Part shown: in pieces, positions 30,655-44,010 of the stretch
Layout: each line of letters begins with the position of its first letter
Position numbering within the stretch: position 1 is the first letter of the stretch
NCBI RefSeq assembly: GCF_011927945.1
Contig: NZ_JAATJM010000001.1
Coordinates: forward strand, 1,125,501-1,189,500
Direction of reading: 5' to 3'
DNA from: Brevundimonas alba
GTDB lineage: Bacteria; Pseudomonadota; Alphaproteobacteria; Caulobacterales; Caulobacteraceae
DNA length: 64,000 nt
Notes under the pieces: model-generated
What the model was told of the DNA's origin: nothing
The model's input: only the letters and a program-made list of their open reading frames with translations
The model's database searches: none
Position numbers and translations under genes: made by a program

Positions 30655-31584
30655 CTAGGCCCGCGGATGCGCCGATGCATAGGCGTCGAGCAGACGGGCG
30701 GCGTCGACGGCGGTGTATTTCTGGGTGGTCGAGAGGCTGGCGTGGCCGAGCAGTTCCTGGATTGAGCGCAGGTCGGCGCCGGCGCCGAGCAGATGGGTGG
30801 CGAAGCTGTGGCGCAGGGCGTGCGGCGTGGCGCTGGCGGGCAGGCCGAGCCGGCCGCGCAGCCGCTGCACCGTCGCCTGAACGTGGCGGGGGCTGAGCGG
30901 ACCGCCGCGGCGGGCGCGGAAGAGTGCGTCCGAGGACTCGAGCGGGAAGGGCTGGAGGGAGAGGTAGGCGTCGACGGCCTGACGCACGGCGGGGAGGACG
31001 GGCGCGAGCCGGGTCTTGCAGCCCTTGCCTGTGATGCGCAGGGCGTCGGGCAGGGGGGCGTCGGCGCGGGTCAGGGACAGGCCCTCCGAGATGCGCAGGC
31101 CGCAGCCGTAGAGCAGGGTCAGGACGGCGCGGTCGCGGGCGGCCTCCCAAGGTTGGGCGTCGGGGTCGGCCTCGGGTTCGAGCGTGAGACCGCGGGCCTG
31201 ATCCTCGGTGACGGGACGGGGCAGGGAGGCCTTCACCCGGGGGCCGCGGACGAGGGCCAGCTGGGGCGCGGCTACGCCGCAGCGGCGGTCGAGGAAGGCG
31301 TGGAAGGTGCGGATGGCCGACAGGGTCTGGCTGATGGAGCGGGCGTTCAGCGGACGGTCGCCGCTCCGGCGTTCGGCGAGGTGGGCGCGGAGTTCGGCGG
31401 GGGTGACGGTTCCGAGGTCGGACAGGCTCTGGGTTTCGCCGCGGTGGCTCTGGAGGAAGGCGAGGTAGCGGCGGCCGATGTGGCCATAGGCTTCGAGGGT
31501 GCGGGGCGACAGGCGGCGTTCGTGCGCCAGATGCTCCAGCCAGGCGGCCAGCGCCTGTTCGGCGGTCAGCTGAGGATGGGCCAT
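30655..31584 (-). CDS. xerC: Tyrosine recombinase XerC
   Basis: A 309-residue site-specific recombinase that resolves chromosome dimers at dif together with XerD. An N-terminal SAM-like domain (about 1-105) is followed by the catalytic domain with R (GLRISEGL), K (TGKGCKTR), HxxR (PHALRHSFATHLL), H (LGHASLSTTQ) and the nucleophile Tyr (QKYTAVD). Its adjacency to DUF484 (31566-32267, overlapping 19 bp) is the standard bacterial arrangement and argues for the housekeeping XerC over a phage integrase. Confidence 0.93.
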   Translation of the reverse strand: MAHPQLTAEQALAAWLEHLAHERRLSPRTLEAYGHIGRRYLAFLQSHRGETQSLSDLGTVTPAELRAHLAERRSGDRPLNARSISQTLSAIRTFHAFLDRRCGVAAPQLALVRGPRVKASLPRPVTEDQARGLTLEPEADPDAQPWEAARDRAVLTLLYGCGLRISEGLSLTRADAPLPDALRITGKGCKTRLAPVLPAVRQAVDAYLSLQPFPLESSDALFRARRGGPLSPRHVQATVQRLRGRLGLPASATPHALRHSFATHLLGAGADLRSIQELLGHASLSTTQKYTAVDAARLLDAYASAHPRA

Positions 31585-32267
31585 CGTTCGGCCGTGCGCT
31601 CGACAACGCGGGCGATGAAGGCGACCAGTTCGCAGCCCATGGTCGGAGTGAAGCCCTCGTCCTCGGACGAGCCGAAGGCGCAGAGGGCCGGACGGGCGCC
31701 GGCGTCGTCGCCGGGGAAGACGGGCGACATGCGGATCAGGGCCACGGATTTCACCTCGTCCTCGGCGGCGCCGAACAGGTTCAGGCCTTCGAAATTGGGA
31801 CCGAGCCAGGTCAGGCCGTGCTCGCCGAGCAGGCCGTCGACGCCGCCGGAGTCGAGCGGTTTCCAGCCGAAGGGGACGGCGCCGGGCTTCTCCAGCGCGA
31901 TGGCGGCGCCGGTCAGGCCGAACCGGCCCTGGGCCACGGCGTCGAGACGGCGGGCGAGGTCCGAGGGGCTGCGCGCTTCCATCAGATCGAGCGCGGCGAC
32001 GTGGGTCTGGGTCTGGGCGGCGAAATTGGCGCGGGCCACGGCCTCGATGCGCTTGCGGGCGTCGGCTTCGCGCTCGGCGGCGGCTTCGAGGCGGGTCAGG
32101 GCGGCGCGGCCGAACTCGACGACGTTGCGGCCGTGCGGCTTGAGGCCGATCTCTTCCAGCAGGGAACGGTCGTCGAGCAGGGTTTGCGGATTGGCCTGCA
32201 GCCAGGCGCGGATTTCCGGCCAGTGAGGCTCGGGAAGGTCCGAAGAGAGGTCAGGCGATACGCTCAC
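31566..32267 (-). CDS. DUF484 family protein
   Basis: A 233-residue cytoplasmic protein of the DUF484 family, which has a GAF-like fold and is habitually found beside xerC. The start is GTG at 32267, with AGGAGAGG 4-11 bases upstream; a longer frame to 32339 would enter the leader. A coiled coil (about 55-90: FGRAALTRLEAAAERE) precedes the GAF-like part. It overlaps xerC by 19 bases, so they are coupled. The biochemical role is not known. Confidence 0.86.
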   Translation of the reverse strand: MSVSPDLSSDLPEPHWPEIRAWLQANPQTLLDDRSLLEEIGLKPHGRNVVEFGRAALTRLEAAAEREADARKRIEAVARANFAAQTQTHVAALDLMEARSPSDLARRLDAVAQGRFGLTGAAIALEKPGAVPFGWKPLDSGGVDGLLGEHGLTWLGPNFEGLNLFGAAEDEVKSVALIRMSPVFPGDDAGARPALCAFGSSEDEGFTPTMGCELVAFIARVVERTAERWPILS

Positions 32268-32289
32268 AGACCTCTCCTCGAGGCATCGA

Positions 32290-32943
32290 CTAGAGAATGG
32301 ACTGGCCGGTCTTGCCCCAGTCCGCAAGGAAGGCATCAAGCCCCTTGTCGGTTAACGGGTGCTTGACCAGGGCCTTGAAAACGTCGGCCGGGATGGTCGA
32401 GGCGTCGGCGCCGGCGATCGCCGCGGCCGAGACATGGCCCGGATTGCGCAGGCTGGCGGCGAGGATGGCCGTGTCGAAGCCGTGCACGTCGTAGAGCACC
32501 CGGATCTCCTCCAGCAGGCCGATGCCGTCGGCGCCGTGATCTTCCAGACGGCCGACGAAGGGCGAGACGAAGGTGGCGCCGGCCTTGGCGGCCAGCATGG
32601 CCTGTGCGGCGGAGAAGCAGAGGGTGACGTTGGTCTTGATCCCCTTGTCGGCGAAGGCGCGGGTGGCGCGCAGGCCGTCCCACGTCAGGGGCAGCTTCAC
32701 GACGACGTTCGGGGCGATGGCGGCGAGCTTGTCGCCCTCCTTGACCATGGTCTCGAAATCGGTCGCCACGGCCTCGGCGGAGATCGGCCCCTCGACGAGG
32801 GCGCAAATCTCGGCGATGACCTCGGCGATGTTGCGACCGGATTTGGCGATCAGCGAGGGATTGGTGGTGACGCCGTCCACCATGCCGGTGGGGACCATGT
32901 CCTTGATGACGGCGACGTCGGCTGTGTCGAGAAAGAGTTTCAT
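32290..32943 (-). CDS. fsa: Transaldolase/fructose-6-phosphate aldolase (short type)
   Basis: A 217-residue TIM-barrel aldolase of the TalC/FSA type. N-terminal [22 protein letters not shown], the Schiff-base Lys in [11 protein letters not shown], and TLCFSAAQA are characteristic. It catalyses either transaldolase transfer of dihydroxyacetone or fructose-6-phosphate cleavage; the two cannot be separated by eye, but in alphaproteobacteria this protein usually serves as the pentose-phosphate transaldolase. Divergent from priA with just 30 bp between start codons. Confidence 0.9.
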   Translation of the reverse strand: MKLFLDTADVAVIKDMVPTGMVDGVTTNPSLIAKSGRNIAEVIAEICALVEGPISAEAVATDFETMVKEGDKLAAIAPNVVVKLPLTWDGLRATRAFADKGIKTNVTLCFSAAQAMLAAKAGATFVSPFVGRLEDHGADGIGLLEEIRVLYDVHGFDTAILAASLRNPGHVSAAAIAGADASTIPADVFKALVKHPLTDKGLDAFLADWGKTGQSIL

Positions 32944-32973
32944 GGGCGCGCTTCTAGCCCTTCGGAGCCGCCG

Positions 32974-35136
32974 GTGAAAGTCGCCTCGGTTCTCATTCCG
33001 CTGCCGGTGCCGGAGGCCTTCGATTACGAGGTTCCGGAGGCGCTGGCGCTTGCGCGGGGCGATCAGGTGGCGGTGCCGCTGGGGCCCCGGCTGATGCGCG
33101 GCGTGGTGGCGGAGGTGCGGGAGACGACCGGATCGAACCGGCGGCTCAAGGCGGTCGATCATCGGCTGGACGATCCGCCCCTGCCGGAGCGGACCGTGGA
33201 TTTCGTGGAGTGGGCGGCGCGGTGGACGCTGAGCGCGCCCGGCGAGATGGCGTCGGCGGCGCTGAAGGGACTGCGCGCGCCGCGGCCCCGGCCCGAGCGG
33301 CGGGTGCGGCGCGTCGGCGAGCGAACCCCGGTCAAGACCACGGCGGCCCGGTCGGCGGTGCTGGAGGCGCTGGGCCAGCGGGCCATGGCGGGGGCCGATC
33401 TGGCGAGGGCGGCGGGGGTCTCGTCCGGCGTGATCAAGGGACTGGTCGACGAGGGCGTGCTGGAGGTGGTGGAGATCGAGGCGGTGGCCGCCTTCGATGC
33501 GCCCGATCCCGATCATGCGCCGGCGACGCTGAACGCGGATCAGGCGGCGGCGGCCGAGGCCATTGCCGAGGCGACGGGGAAGGGCGGTTTCGCGCCCTTC
33601 CTGCTGGATGGGGTGACCGGCTCGGGCAAGACCGAGGCCTATCTGGAGGCGGCCGCGCGGGCGCTGAAGGCCGATCCGGCGGCGCAGGTGCTGATCCTGC
33701 TGCCCGAAATCGCCTTGACGCAGGCCCTGATCGAGCGGATCGCGGCGCGGTTCGGGGCCGCGCCGGCGGAGTGGCACTCGGGCGTCGCGCCGCCCCGACG
33801 GCGGCAGGTCTGGGAGGCGGTTCAGTCGGGGCGCTGCAATATTGTGGTCGGAGCCCGGTCGGCCCTGTTCCTGCCCTACGCCAACCTGCGGCTGCTGGTG
33901 GTGGACGAGGAGCACGACGGCTCGTTCAAGCAGGAGGAGGGGCTGGTCTATCACGGCCGGGATCTGGCCGTGGCGCGGGCGCGGATCGAAGGGGCGACGG
34001 TGGTGCTGGCCTCGGCCACGCCGTCGCTGGAGACGCTGTGGAACGCCCATCACGGGCGCTACGGCTGGCTGAAGCTGGAGGCGCGGCACGGGGCGGCGGT
34101 GCTGCCGGAGATTTCGCTGCTGGACCTGAGGCAGAGCCCTCCGGACCCGCAGACCTGGCTCTCTCAACCGTTGAGAGAGGCGATCGGCGAGACATTGATG
34201 CGGGGCGAGCAGACCCTGCTGTTCCTCAACCGCCGGGGCTATGCGCCAGTGGTGCTGTGCCGGGCCTGCGGGCATCGGCTGACGGCGCCGGACACCGATA
34301 GCTGGCTGGTCGAGCACCGCTACACCGGGCGGCTGGTCTGCCACCTGACCGGCTTCACCATGCCGCGGCCGAAGCATTGCCCGTCGTGCGGGGCGGAGGA
34401 TTCGCTGGTCTCGGTGGGGCCGGGCGTCGAACGGGTCGAGGAGGAGGTGCGTCAGCTGTTCCCGCAGGCGCGGACGGCGGTGTTCAGCTCGGACACCGTG
34501 CCCGACGGCCGGTCGGCGCGGGCGCTGATCCAGCGGATGGCCGAGGGGGAGATCGACATTCTGGTGGCGACCCAGGCGGCGGCCAAGGGGCACAATTTTC
34601 CGCACCTGACGCTGGTCGGGGTGGTGGACGCCGATCTGGGCCTGAGGGGCGGCGACCTGCGGGCGGCAGAGCGGACGTTCCAGCTGCTGACGCAGGCGAC
34701 GGGCCGGGCCGGGCGGGCGGACAAGCCGGGACGGGCCATCCTGCAGACCTGGACGCCGGAGCATCCGGTGCTGATGGCGCTGGCGGCGGGTGACCGCGAC
34801 GCCTTCGTCGAGGCCGAGATGGCGGAGCGGGAGGCGGCGGTGCTGCCGCCCTATGGCCGGCTGGCGGCGATCATCCTGTCGGGCGAGAACGCGGCGGCGG
34901 TCGAGAAGGTGGCGCGGGAGCTGGCGGGTTCGATCCCGAACGCCGAGCGGCTGGAGGTTTACGGCCCGGCGGATGCGCCTCTGGCGCTGGTGCGGGGCCG
35001 GCGGCGCAAGCGGCTGCTGGTCCGGGCCGACCGCGACGTGGACCTGCAGGGCTTCCTGCGGGCCTGGCTGGCGCGGGTGAAGGTGCCGGCGAGCGTGCGT
35101 CTGAACGTCGATGTCGATCCGTACAGCTTTCTGTAG
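32974..35136 (+). CDS. priA: Primosomal replication restart helicase PriA
   Basis: A 720-residue superfamily 2 helicase that reloads the replisome at collapsed forks. The 3'-DNA binding domain covers about 1-110, Walker A is [11 protein letters not shown], and the Walker B box is DEEHD. GTG start at 32974. The cysteine-rich insert is unusual: C429, C432, C469 and C472 are present (equivalent to zinc site 1 of the E. coli protein), but the second site has A438 and T441, and T459 after C456, so zinc site 2 cannot form in the normal way. Other motifs are intact. Confidence 0.95.
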   Translation: MKVASVLIPLPVPEAFDYEVPEALALARGDQVAVPLGPRLMRGVVAEVRETTGSNRRLKAVDHRLDDPPLPERTVDFVEWAARWTLSAPGEMASAALKGLRAPRPRPERRVRRVGERTPVKTTAARSAVLEALGQRAMAGADLARAAGVSSGVIKGLVDEGVLEVVEIEAVAAFDAPDPDHAPATLNADQAAAAEAIAEATGKGGFAPFLLDGVTGSGKTEAYLEAAARALKADPAAQVLILLPEIALTQALIERIAARFGAAPAEWHSGVAPPRRRQVWEAVQSGRCNIVVGARSALFLPYANLRLLVVDEEHDGSFKQEEGLVYHGRDLAVARARIEGATVVLASATPSLETLWNAHHGRYGWLKLEARHGAAVLPEISLLDLRQSPPDPQTWLSQPLREAIGETLMRGEQTLLFLNRRGYAPVVLCRACGHRLTAPDTDSWLVEHRYTGRLVCHLTGFTMPRPKHCPSCGAEDSLVSVGPGVERVEEEVRQLFPQARTAVFSSDTVPDGRSARALIQRMAEGEIDILVATQAAAKGHNFPHLTLVGVVDADLGLRGGDLRAAERTFQLLTQATGRAGRADKPGRAILQTWTPEHPVLMALAAGDRDAFVEAEMAEREAAVLPPYGRLAAIILSGENAAAVEKVARELAGSIPNAERLEVYGPADAPLALVRGRRRKRLLVRADRDVDLQGFLRAWLARVKVPASVRLNVDVDPYSFL

Positions 35137-35137
35137 G

Positions 35138-35272
35138 GCGCTATCGCTCGCGACGCGGTCGCTCGCTGCTTGAGCGCGGGTGGGGCGCTATCGCTCGCCG
35201 CGCGGCGGCTCGCTGCTTGAGCGCGGGTTGGGGCGCTAACGCTCGCGACTCGGTCGCTCGCTGCTTGGGCGC
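35138..35272. repeat. Three tandem REP-like 40-bp palindromes (copies 2-4)
   Basis: Three near-identical 40-base imperfect palindromes at 35138-35177, 35185-35224 and 35233-35272, separated by 7-8 base G-rich spacers (gggtggg, gggttggg). Same family as the single copy at 23388-23427. They start 2 bp after the priA stop. Each can fold as gcgct...agcgc with an internal gcgagcga/tcgctcgc type stem. This is a BIME-like cluster, not a CRISPR array. Confidence 0.85.
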
Positions 35273-35803
35273 GGGGTTCCAGACGGCCGTCTTCGTCTTC
35301 CGGGGCGTGGGCCGCGAAAGTTGGGGAGGGTGCGGGGTCGCCGGGCCTCGCCCGGTGATGAGTTTTTAGTACCGTTTCGACGAGACAGACGCCCCGCGCA
35401 GTCGTTTTCCACACGCCCTCCGACTGGCGGCCCTGCATTCGGGCCTTTGACGGATCACACGGCGACAGCCTTGCGACTGCCGACGCGGGGGGGCCTACCG
35501 CCGCTGTTGCGACGTCCTCAACCCCACCTGAAGCGCGCGGCGAGCAAGCAAGCAGGATCCATCCCTGCCCACGAGGACCCCCGGACTCTCCATCGCCCGG
35601 GCTTCATCGCTCGACCACAGCCCGTCGCCATCGAGGAACGTGGATCCGACGCCCTCCCCGTCAACGGGATGGGTGAATTATGCGCTCGAAATCCAGCGTG
35701 CGCAGAAGATCGGTTTGAGAAAAGGCGAAGCCGCTGAAAAGGCGGGGGTTCGTCCGCGCTATCCGACTATAAAAACGCGGATTGTAAGCACAGCGTCATC
35801 ACC
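35273..35803. other. Intergenic stretch without a supported gene
   Basis: About 530 bp with less consistent GC-rich third positions than its surroundings. Open frames on both strands (for example 35321-35737 plus) lack a start with ribosome site, recognisable motifs or normal codon use. A weak terminator lies at 35338-35367. Could hold a degraded gene or an unrecognised RNA; I see nothing decisive. Confidence 0.5.
35338..35367 (+). terminator. Weak terminator downstream of priA
   Basis: tcgccgggc / gcccggtga (9 bp with a G-T pair, 3-base loop ctc) followed after four bases by ttttt at 35363-35367. It is the first terminator-like structure after priA and its REP cluster. Confidence 0.5.
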
Positions 35804-35958
35804 TCCTTCTCCCTTTGCGGGAGAAGGTGCCCCGGAGAGGCGGATGAGGGGTGAGACACCCATGCATCCGGTCATCCGCCACCCACCTTATATCGGAGAG
35901 GCGGATAGAGCCCCCTCATCCGGGCCTCCGGCCCACCTTCTCCCTCAAGGGGAGAAGG
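35804..35958. repeat. Interspersed inverted repeat with cttctccc hairpins
   Basis: Two hairpins, cttctccc...gggagaag near 35806-35826 and ccttctccc...ggagaagg near 35936-35958, flank ggatgagggg (35841-35850) and its complement cccctcatcc (35912-35921). A direct copy of ggagaggcggat occurs twice inside. Similar cttctcccc/ggagaagg elements are dispersed in many alphaproteobacterial genomes. It ends 7 bp from the terC stop and may terminate that gene. Confidence 0.75.
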
Positions 35959-35964
35959 AGTCCA

Positions 35965-36807
35965 CTAAACCCCCGGTTCGGCGGTTTCGGAGCGGTTGAG
36001 TTCGGCCTGGCGGGCTTGCAGGGCGGCGTTTTTCTTGGCGGCGGAGCGGCGGCCCATCATGTTGAGGGCTTCGACGAGGCCGGAGAAGGCCATGGCGGTA
36101 TAGATGTAGCCCTTGGGCACATGGACGCCGAAGCCGTCGGCGATCAGCACCATTCCGATCATCAGCAGGAAGCCCAGCGCCAGCATCACCACGGTCGGGT
36201 TCTTCTCGATGAAGTTGGCCAGCGGGTTGGAGGCCAGCAGCATGACGGTGACCGCGATGATCACCGCGACCATCATGATCGGCACGTGATCGGTCATGCC
36301 GACGGCCGTCAGGATGGAGTCCACCGAGAAGACCAGGTCCAGCAGGATGATCTGGATGATGGCGGCGCCGGCGTTGTTGATGACGGCCGACTTCTTGTCG
36401 AGCAGGTCGTGGTCGGACGGGGTCGGATCGACCGTGTGGTGGATCTCCTTGGTCGCCTTCCACAGCAGGAAGACGCCACCGGCGATCAGGATCAGGTCGC
36501 GCCAGCTGAAGGAGGTCTCGAACAGGGGCGCGCCGTGCTCGATCGGGCCGGTCAGGCCGAGGTCGAAGACCGGGGCGGTGAGGGCGACAATGAAACCGAT
36601 CGTCGCCAGCAGGCCCAGACGCATGACGAGCGCGAGGCCGATGCCGAGGCGGCGGACGCGGGCGCGCTGCTCGACCGGCAGCTTGTTCGACAGGATGGAG
36701 ATGAAGACCAGATTGTCGATGCCGAGCACGACTTCCATGACCACGAGGGTCACCAGCGCCAGCCAGGCGGCGGGATCGGTAATCAGGTGAGCGACGGAAT
36801 CGAACAT
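35965..36807 (-). CDS. TerC family integral membrane protein
   Basis: A 280-residue protein with about seven membrane helices and the TerC/YkoY signature: [14 protein letters not shown] near the N-terminus and [16 protein letters not shown] in the middle, both with buried acidic residues that would bind metal. The family exports Mn2+ and helps metallate secreted proteins. I looked for a yybP-ykoY manganese riboswitch in the 89 bp upstream and found no match. Its neighbour on the same strand is a CDF metal transporter, suggesting a metal-handling pair. Confidence 0.9.
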   Translation of the reverse strand: MFDSVAHLITDPAAWLALVTLVVMEVVLGIDNLVFISILSNKLPVEQRARVRRLGIGLALVMRLGLLATIGFIVALTAPVFDLGLTGPIEHGAPLFETSFSWRDLILIAGGVFLLWKATKEIHHTVDPTPSDHDLLDKKSAVINNAGAAIIQIILLDLVFSVDSILTAVGMTDHVPIMMVAVIIAVTVMLLASNPLANFIEKNPTVVMLALGFLLMIGMVLIADGFGVHVPKGYIYTAMAFSGLVEALNMMGRRSAAKKNAALQARQAELNRSETAEPGV

Positions 36808-36896
36808 GCAGGCCTCTTGTCAGCTTCGCCGCTTCTAACGCAGGTCGAGGGCATACGGCCATAGGAACGGCGCGTCGGATTGTCGCCGCGTTGCGG

Positions 36897-37895
36897 TCAG
36901 GGCGTCTGGCGGGGCGGGACGGGCACGTCGCTGACGAGGGCGCCGGCGCCGCCGCCGGCGATCACCGCCTGACGCACGGCCGCGTGGCTGGCGAAGCTCT
37001 GGGCCTCGACATAGATGCGGCCGATCTGGGGGAAGGCGGCGCGCAGGCGGTGTTCGAGACGGGCGACCGTGTCCTCGACGTCGGCGGCGGTCAGGTCGTT
37101 GCGGAAGTCGAGGCTGAGGGCGACGAGGATTTCGTTGGGACCGAAATGCATGGTGCGGGCGTCGTTCAGGCCGTCGACGCCCGGCTCCTCCCGGGCGATG
37201 GCCTCGATGCCGTGACGCGTGTCGGGGTCGGCCGCCTCGCCGGTCAGCAGGCTCTGGCTCTCGAAGGCGAGGAAGCCGGCGGTGACGGCGAGGATGAGGC
37301 CGATGATCACCGAGGCGACGCCGTCCAGCAGAGGCAGGTTCAGGAGGTGGCTGGCCACGACGCCGACGAAGGCGACCACCAGACCCGCCAGCGCCGCCGT
37401 GTCCTCGAACAGGACAGTGAAGACGGTCGGATCCTTGGACGAGCGGATAGTGTGCAGGATGGGCCGGCCCGCCCGTTCCTGGTTGAAGGCCTTGAAGGCG
37501 ACGAACCACGAGGCGCCCTCGAAGCAGATCGACAGGCCCAGGATGATGTAATTGACCCACGGATTGTCGATGGCCTCGGGACTGCGGATGCGTTCGACGC
37601 CGTGCAGGATGGACACCACCGCGCCGACGCCGAAGATCAGGACGGCGACGACGAAGGTGTAGAAATAGAGCTGGAGACCGTGGCCGAAGGGGTGGGTCTC
37701 CGACGCCGGGCGGGCGGCGCGCTTCAGGCCGATCAGCAGGATGATCTGGTTGCCGGTGTCGACGGTCGAGTGGATCGCCTCGCTCATCATCGCCGCCGAG
37801 CCGGTGAACAGGGCGGCCCCGAACTTGGTCACGGCGATGGCGGTATTGCCCGCGAGGGCGGCGAAGATGACGTTCTTCGAAGTGGAGGCGGCCAT
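36897..37895 (-). CDS. Cation diffusion facilitator (CDF) transporter
   Basis: A 332-residue metal/proton antiporter with about six helices. The helix-2 metal site is SEAIHSTVDTGNQ and the matching helix-5 site is FEDTAALAGLVV. The C-terminal cytoplasmic domain (about 215-315, IGRIYVEAQSF) follows. The sequence resembles the ZnT9-like branch of the CDF family. Likely substrates are Zn2+, Fe2+ or Mn2+. It is upstream of terC on the same strand, 89 bp apart, and divergent from the atp operon. Confidence 0.88.
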   Translation of the reverse strand: MAASTSKNVIFAALAGNTAIAVTKFGAALFTGSAAMMSEAIHSTVDTGNQIILLIGLKRAARPASETHPFGHGLQLYFYTFVVAVLIFGVGAVVSILHGVERIRSPEAIDNPWVNYIILGLSICFEGASWFVAFKAFNQERAGRPILHTIRSSKDPTVFTVLFEDTAALAGLVVAFVGVVASHLLNLPLLDGVASVIIGLILAVTAGFLAFESQSLLTGEAADPDTRHGIEAIAREEPGVDGLNDARTMHFGPNEILVALSLDFRNDLTAADVEDTVARLEHRLRAAFPQIGRIYVEAQSFASHAAVRQAVIAGGGAGALVSDVPVPPRQTP

Positions 37896-38145
37896 CGCGG
37901 GTCAGCGCGGATTGCGCACTATCGTTCCATGAAGCGGGGCCGTCGCGGGCATGCTCGTGCGACGATCCGGCCTGCTGCGTCGGTTGCTCCCCGGGGGGAT
38001 GAGTGCTATCAGGCGCCCGGCTGAGCCGGAGGGTGCGTCGCAAGACGTTTCTCTGGCGTGCTTTCTTCAAGCATTTCAGGCCTTTGACCGGCGCGCACTC
38101 CGCCGCCGGTCGACAACCCGAACGCTAACCCGCGCGGACCATACA

Positions 38146-40303
<2,158 letters not shown>

Positions 40304-40335
40304 GACCGGCCCGGATAGCGAGAGAGTAGCCCCGG

Positions 40336-42802
<2,467 letters not shown>

Positions 42803-42804
42803 GC

Positions 42805-43074
42805 ATGGCCGGCAAGCTCAGCTTCTCGCTGGTGTCGCCTGAACGCGAGGTCTTCTCGGGCCTCGTGGATCAGGTGGACGCGCCCGGCGTCGAGGGCGAC
42901 TTCGGCGTTCTGGCCGACCACGCGCCCTTCATGACCGCCCTGCGCGAAGGCGTGGTCACGGTCATCGATGGCGGCTCGCGCCGCCAGTTCGAGGTGCACG
43001 GCGGCTTCGCCGACGTGACCCCGGCCGGCCTCACCATCCTTGCCGAACAGGCCTCGGAAGTGTCGGCGGCGTAG
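42805..43074 (+). CDS. atpC: ATP synthase F1 epsilon subunit, short form
   Basis: An 89-residue subunit containing only the N-terminal beta-sandwich domain (LSFSLVSPEREVFSG, EGDFGVLADHAPFMTAL). The C-terminal helical hairpin that inhibits ATP hydrolysis in E. coli (residues about 90-138) is missing. The stop at 43074 is followed by repeat-rich DNA with no frame that would restore it. Alphaproteobacteria often use a separate zeta inhibitor, which would fit. It starts 2 bp after atpD. Confidence 0.94.
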   Translation: MAGKLSFSLVSPEREVFSGLVDQVDAPGVEGDFGVLADHAPFMTALREGVVTVIDGGSRRQFEVHGGFADVTPAGLTILAEQASEVSAA

Positions 43075-43081
43075 AGCCGTT

Positions 43082-43275
43082 TGTCATTCCGGCCGACGCG
43101 ACGCGGAGAGCCGGGACGCACCTGATTGAAAACTCCTCCTTCCGGAAGGCGCGCAGCGACTGTCCGGGAGCAGGGTTGAACCCACCCGGATCCCGGTTCA
43201 GCTCTCCGAGCTGACCGGGATTCGTCGTTTGTGGGCTATGCTCCGTCCCCGATAGCCGCTGCGCGGCTTCGGGGA
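43082..43275. repeat. Repeat-rich intergenic region with two strong hairpins
   Basis: Part of a 343-bp gap between atpC and the SMR gene. It starts with a cattccgg...ccgggac pair, then hairpin A (43190-43221, arms atcccggt.cagct / agctgaccgggat) and hairpin B (43246-43275, 14-bp stem tccccga.agccgc / gcggcttcgggga with a single bulge). The gtcattccgg start is typical of dispersed alphaproteobacterial repeats. No gene. I considered a guanidine riboswitch for the following SMR gene and did not find its motifs. Confidence 0.7.
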
Positions 43276-43417
43276 TGACAAGGGCCACGCTTGACCCCCC
43301 GGCGAGACAGCCTAGATAGCCCTTCGCAAGACGAGGCCACGTCCTCGCTCCCGCGCCTGATCCTGCATCGGGCGGGACGAAGTCCGGGACGGCCCGGCCC
43401 TTTGCGAGGAGGGCTGC

Positions 43418-43738
43418 GTGGCCTGGACCTATCTGATCATCGCCGGACTGTTCGAAGTCGTCTGGGCCTATTTCATGAAGCAGTCGGCGGGGTTCACCCG
43501 CCTGTGGCCGAGTGTGGCCACGCTGGGGTTCATGGGCGTGAGCTTCGCCCTGCTGTCGGTCGCCATGCGGTCGCTGCCGATGGGCACGGCCTATACGGTC
43601 TGGACCGGAATCGGCGCGGTCGGCGCCTTCGTCGTCGGGGCGGTGTTCCTGCAGGAGCACGTCAACCTGTGGCGGGTCGTGGCGGCGGGGCTGATCATCG
43701 CCGGGATCGTGCTGATGCGGCTGGCGCCGGGGCAGTGA
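43418..43738 (+). CDS. Small multidrug resistance transporter, SugE/Gdx-like
   Basis: A 106-residue four-helix SMR protein. The helix-1 glutamate lies in LFEVVWAYFMK and the helix-3 motif is GTAYTVWTGIGAVGAF. The W-x-Y/F pattern and GMGTAYTVW favour the SugE/Gdx branch (guanidinium export) over EmrE. GTG start at 43418, with AGGAGGG about 6 bases upstream. Single gene next to DUF1272. Confidence 0.9.
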   Translation: MAWTYLIIAGLFEVVWAYFMKQSAGFTRLWPSVATLGFMGVSFALLSVAMRSLPMGTAYTVWTGIGAVGAFVVGAVFLQEHVNLWRVVAAGLIIAGIVLMRLAPGQ

Positions 43739-43767
43739 CGGTGTAGCTTCCGCATCAGGAGGCTCCC

Positions 43768-44010
43768 ATGCTCGAACTGCGCCCCAACTGCGAATGCTGT
43801 GACCGCGACCTGCCGTTCGACAGCGCCGAGGCGCGAATCTGCACCTTCGAATGCACCTTCTGCGCGGGATGCGTGGACGGGGCGCTGAAGGGGGTCTGCC
43901 CGAACTGCGGCGGCGGCTTCGTTCCGCGGCCGATCCGTCCGGCTCGGCTGATGGAGAAATATCCGGCGTCCACGAAGCGGGTGCTGAAGCCGGCGGGGTG
44001 TGCGGCCTAG
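43768..44010 (+). CDS. DUF1272 domain protein
   Basis: An 80-residue cysteine-rich protein: CECCDRDLP, CTFECTFCAGC and CPNCGG arrange at least eight Cys as two probable zinc sites. This is the DUF1272 family, of unknown function. AGGAGG lies 7-12 bases before the ATG. Its TAG shares a CTAG with the rppH stop on the opposite strand. It could interact with nucleic acid or metal, but nothing more can be said. Confidence 0.9.
   Translation: MLELRPNCECCDRDLPFDSAEARICTFECTFCAGCVDGALKGVCPNCGGGFVPRPIRPARLMEKYPASTKRVLKPAGCAA

Noticed and set aside
30655..31584. Phage-type integrase
   Set aside because: Adjacent DUF484 and housekeeping context identify it as chromosomal XerC.
35138..35272. Possible CRISPR array (three 40-bp repeats)
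   Set aside because: Spacers are only 7-8 bases and nearly alike, repeats are imperfect palindromes, and a copy lies elsewhere alone; no cas genes.
35321..35737. 138-codon open frame in the priA-terC gap
   Set aside because: No ribosome site, no motifs, weak codon bias; overlaps a terminator-like hairpin at its start.
36868..36895. GGAAC with CGTT between terC and the CDF gene
   Set aside because: The spacing is 20 bases, outside the 16-17 range.
36808..36896. yybP-ykoY manganese riboswitch upstream of terC
   Set aside because: The 89 bp lack the paired loops expected for this riboswitch.
43075..43417. Guanidine riboswitch before the SMR gene
   Set aside because: I looked for the conserved ykkC segments and for paired hairpins with ACGR loops and saw neither; loops here are ctccg and tgc.
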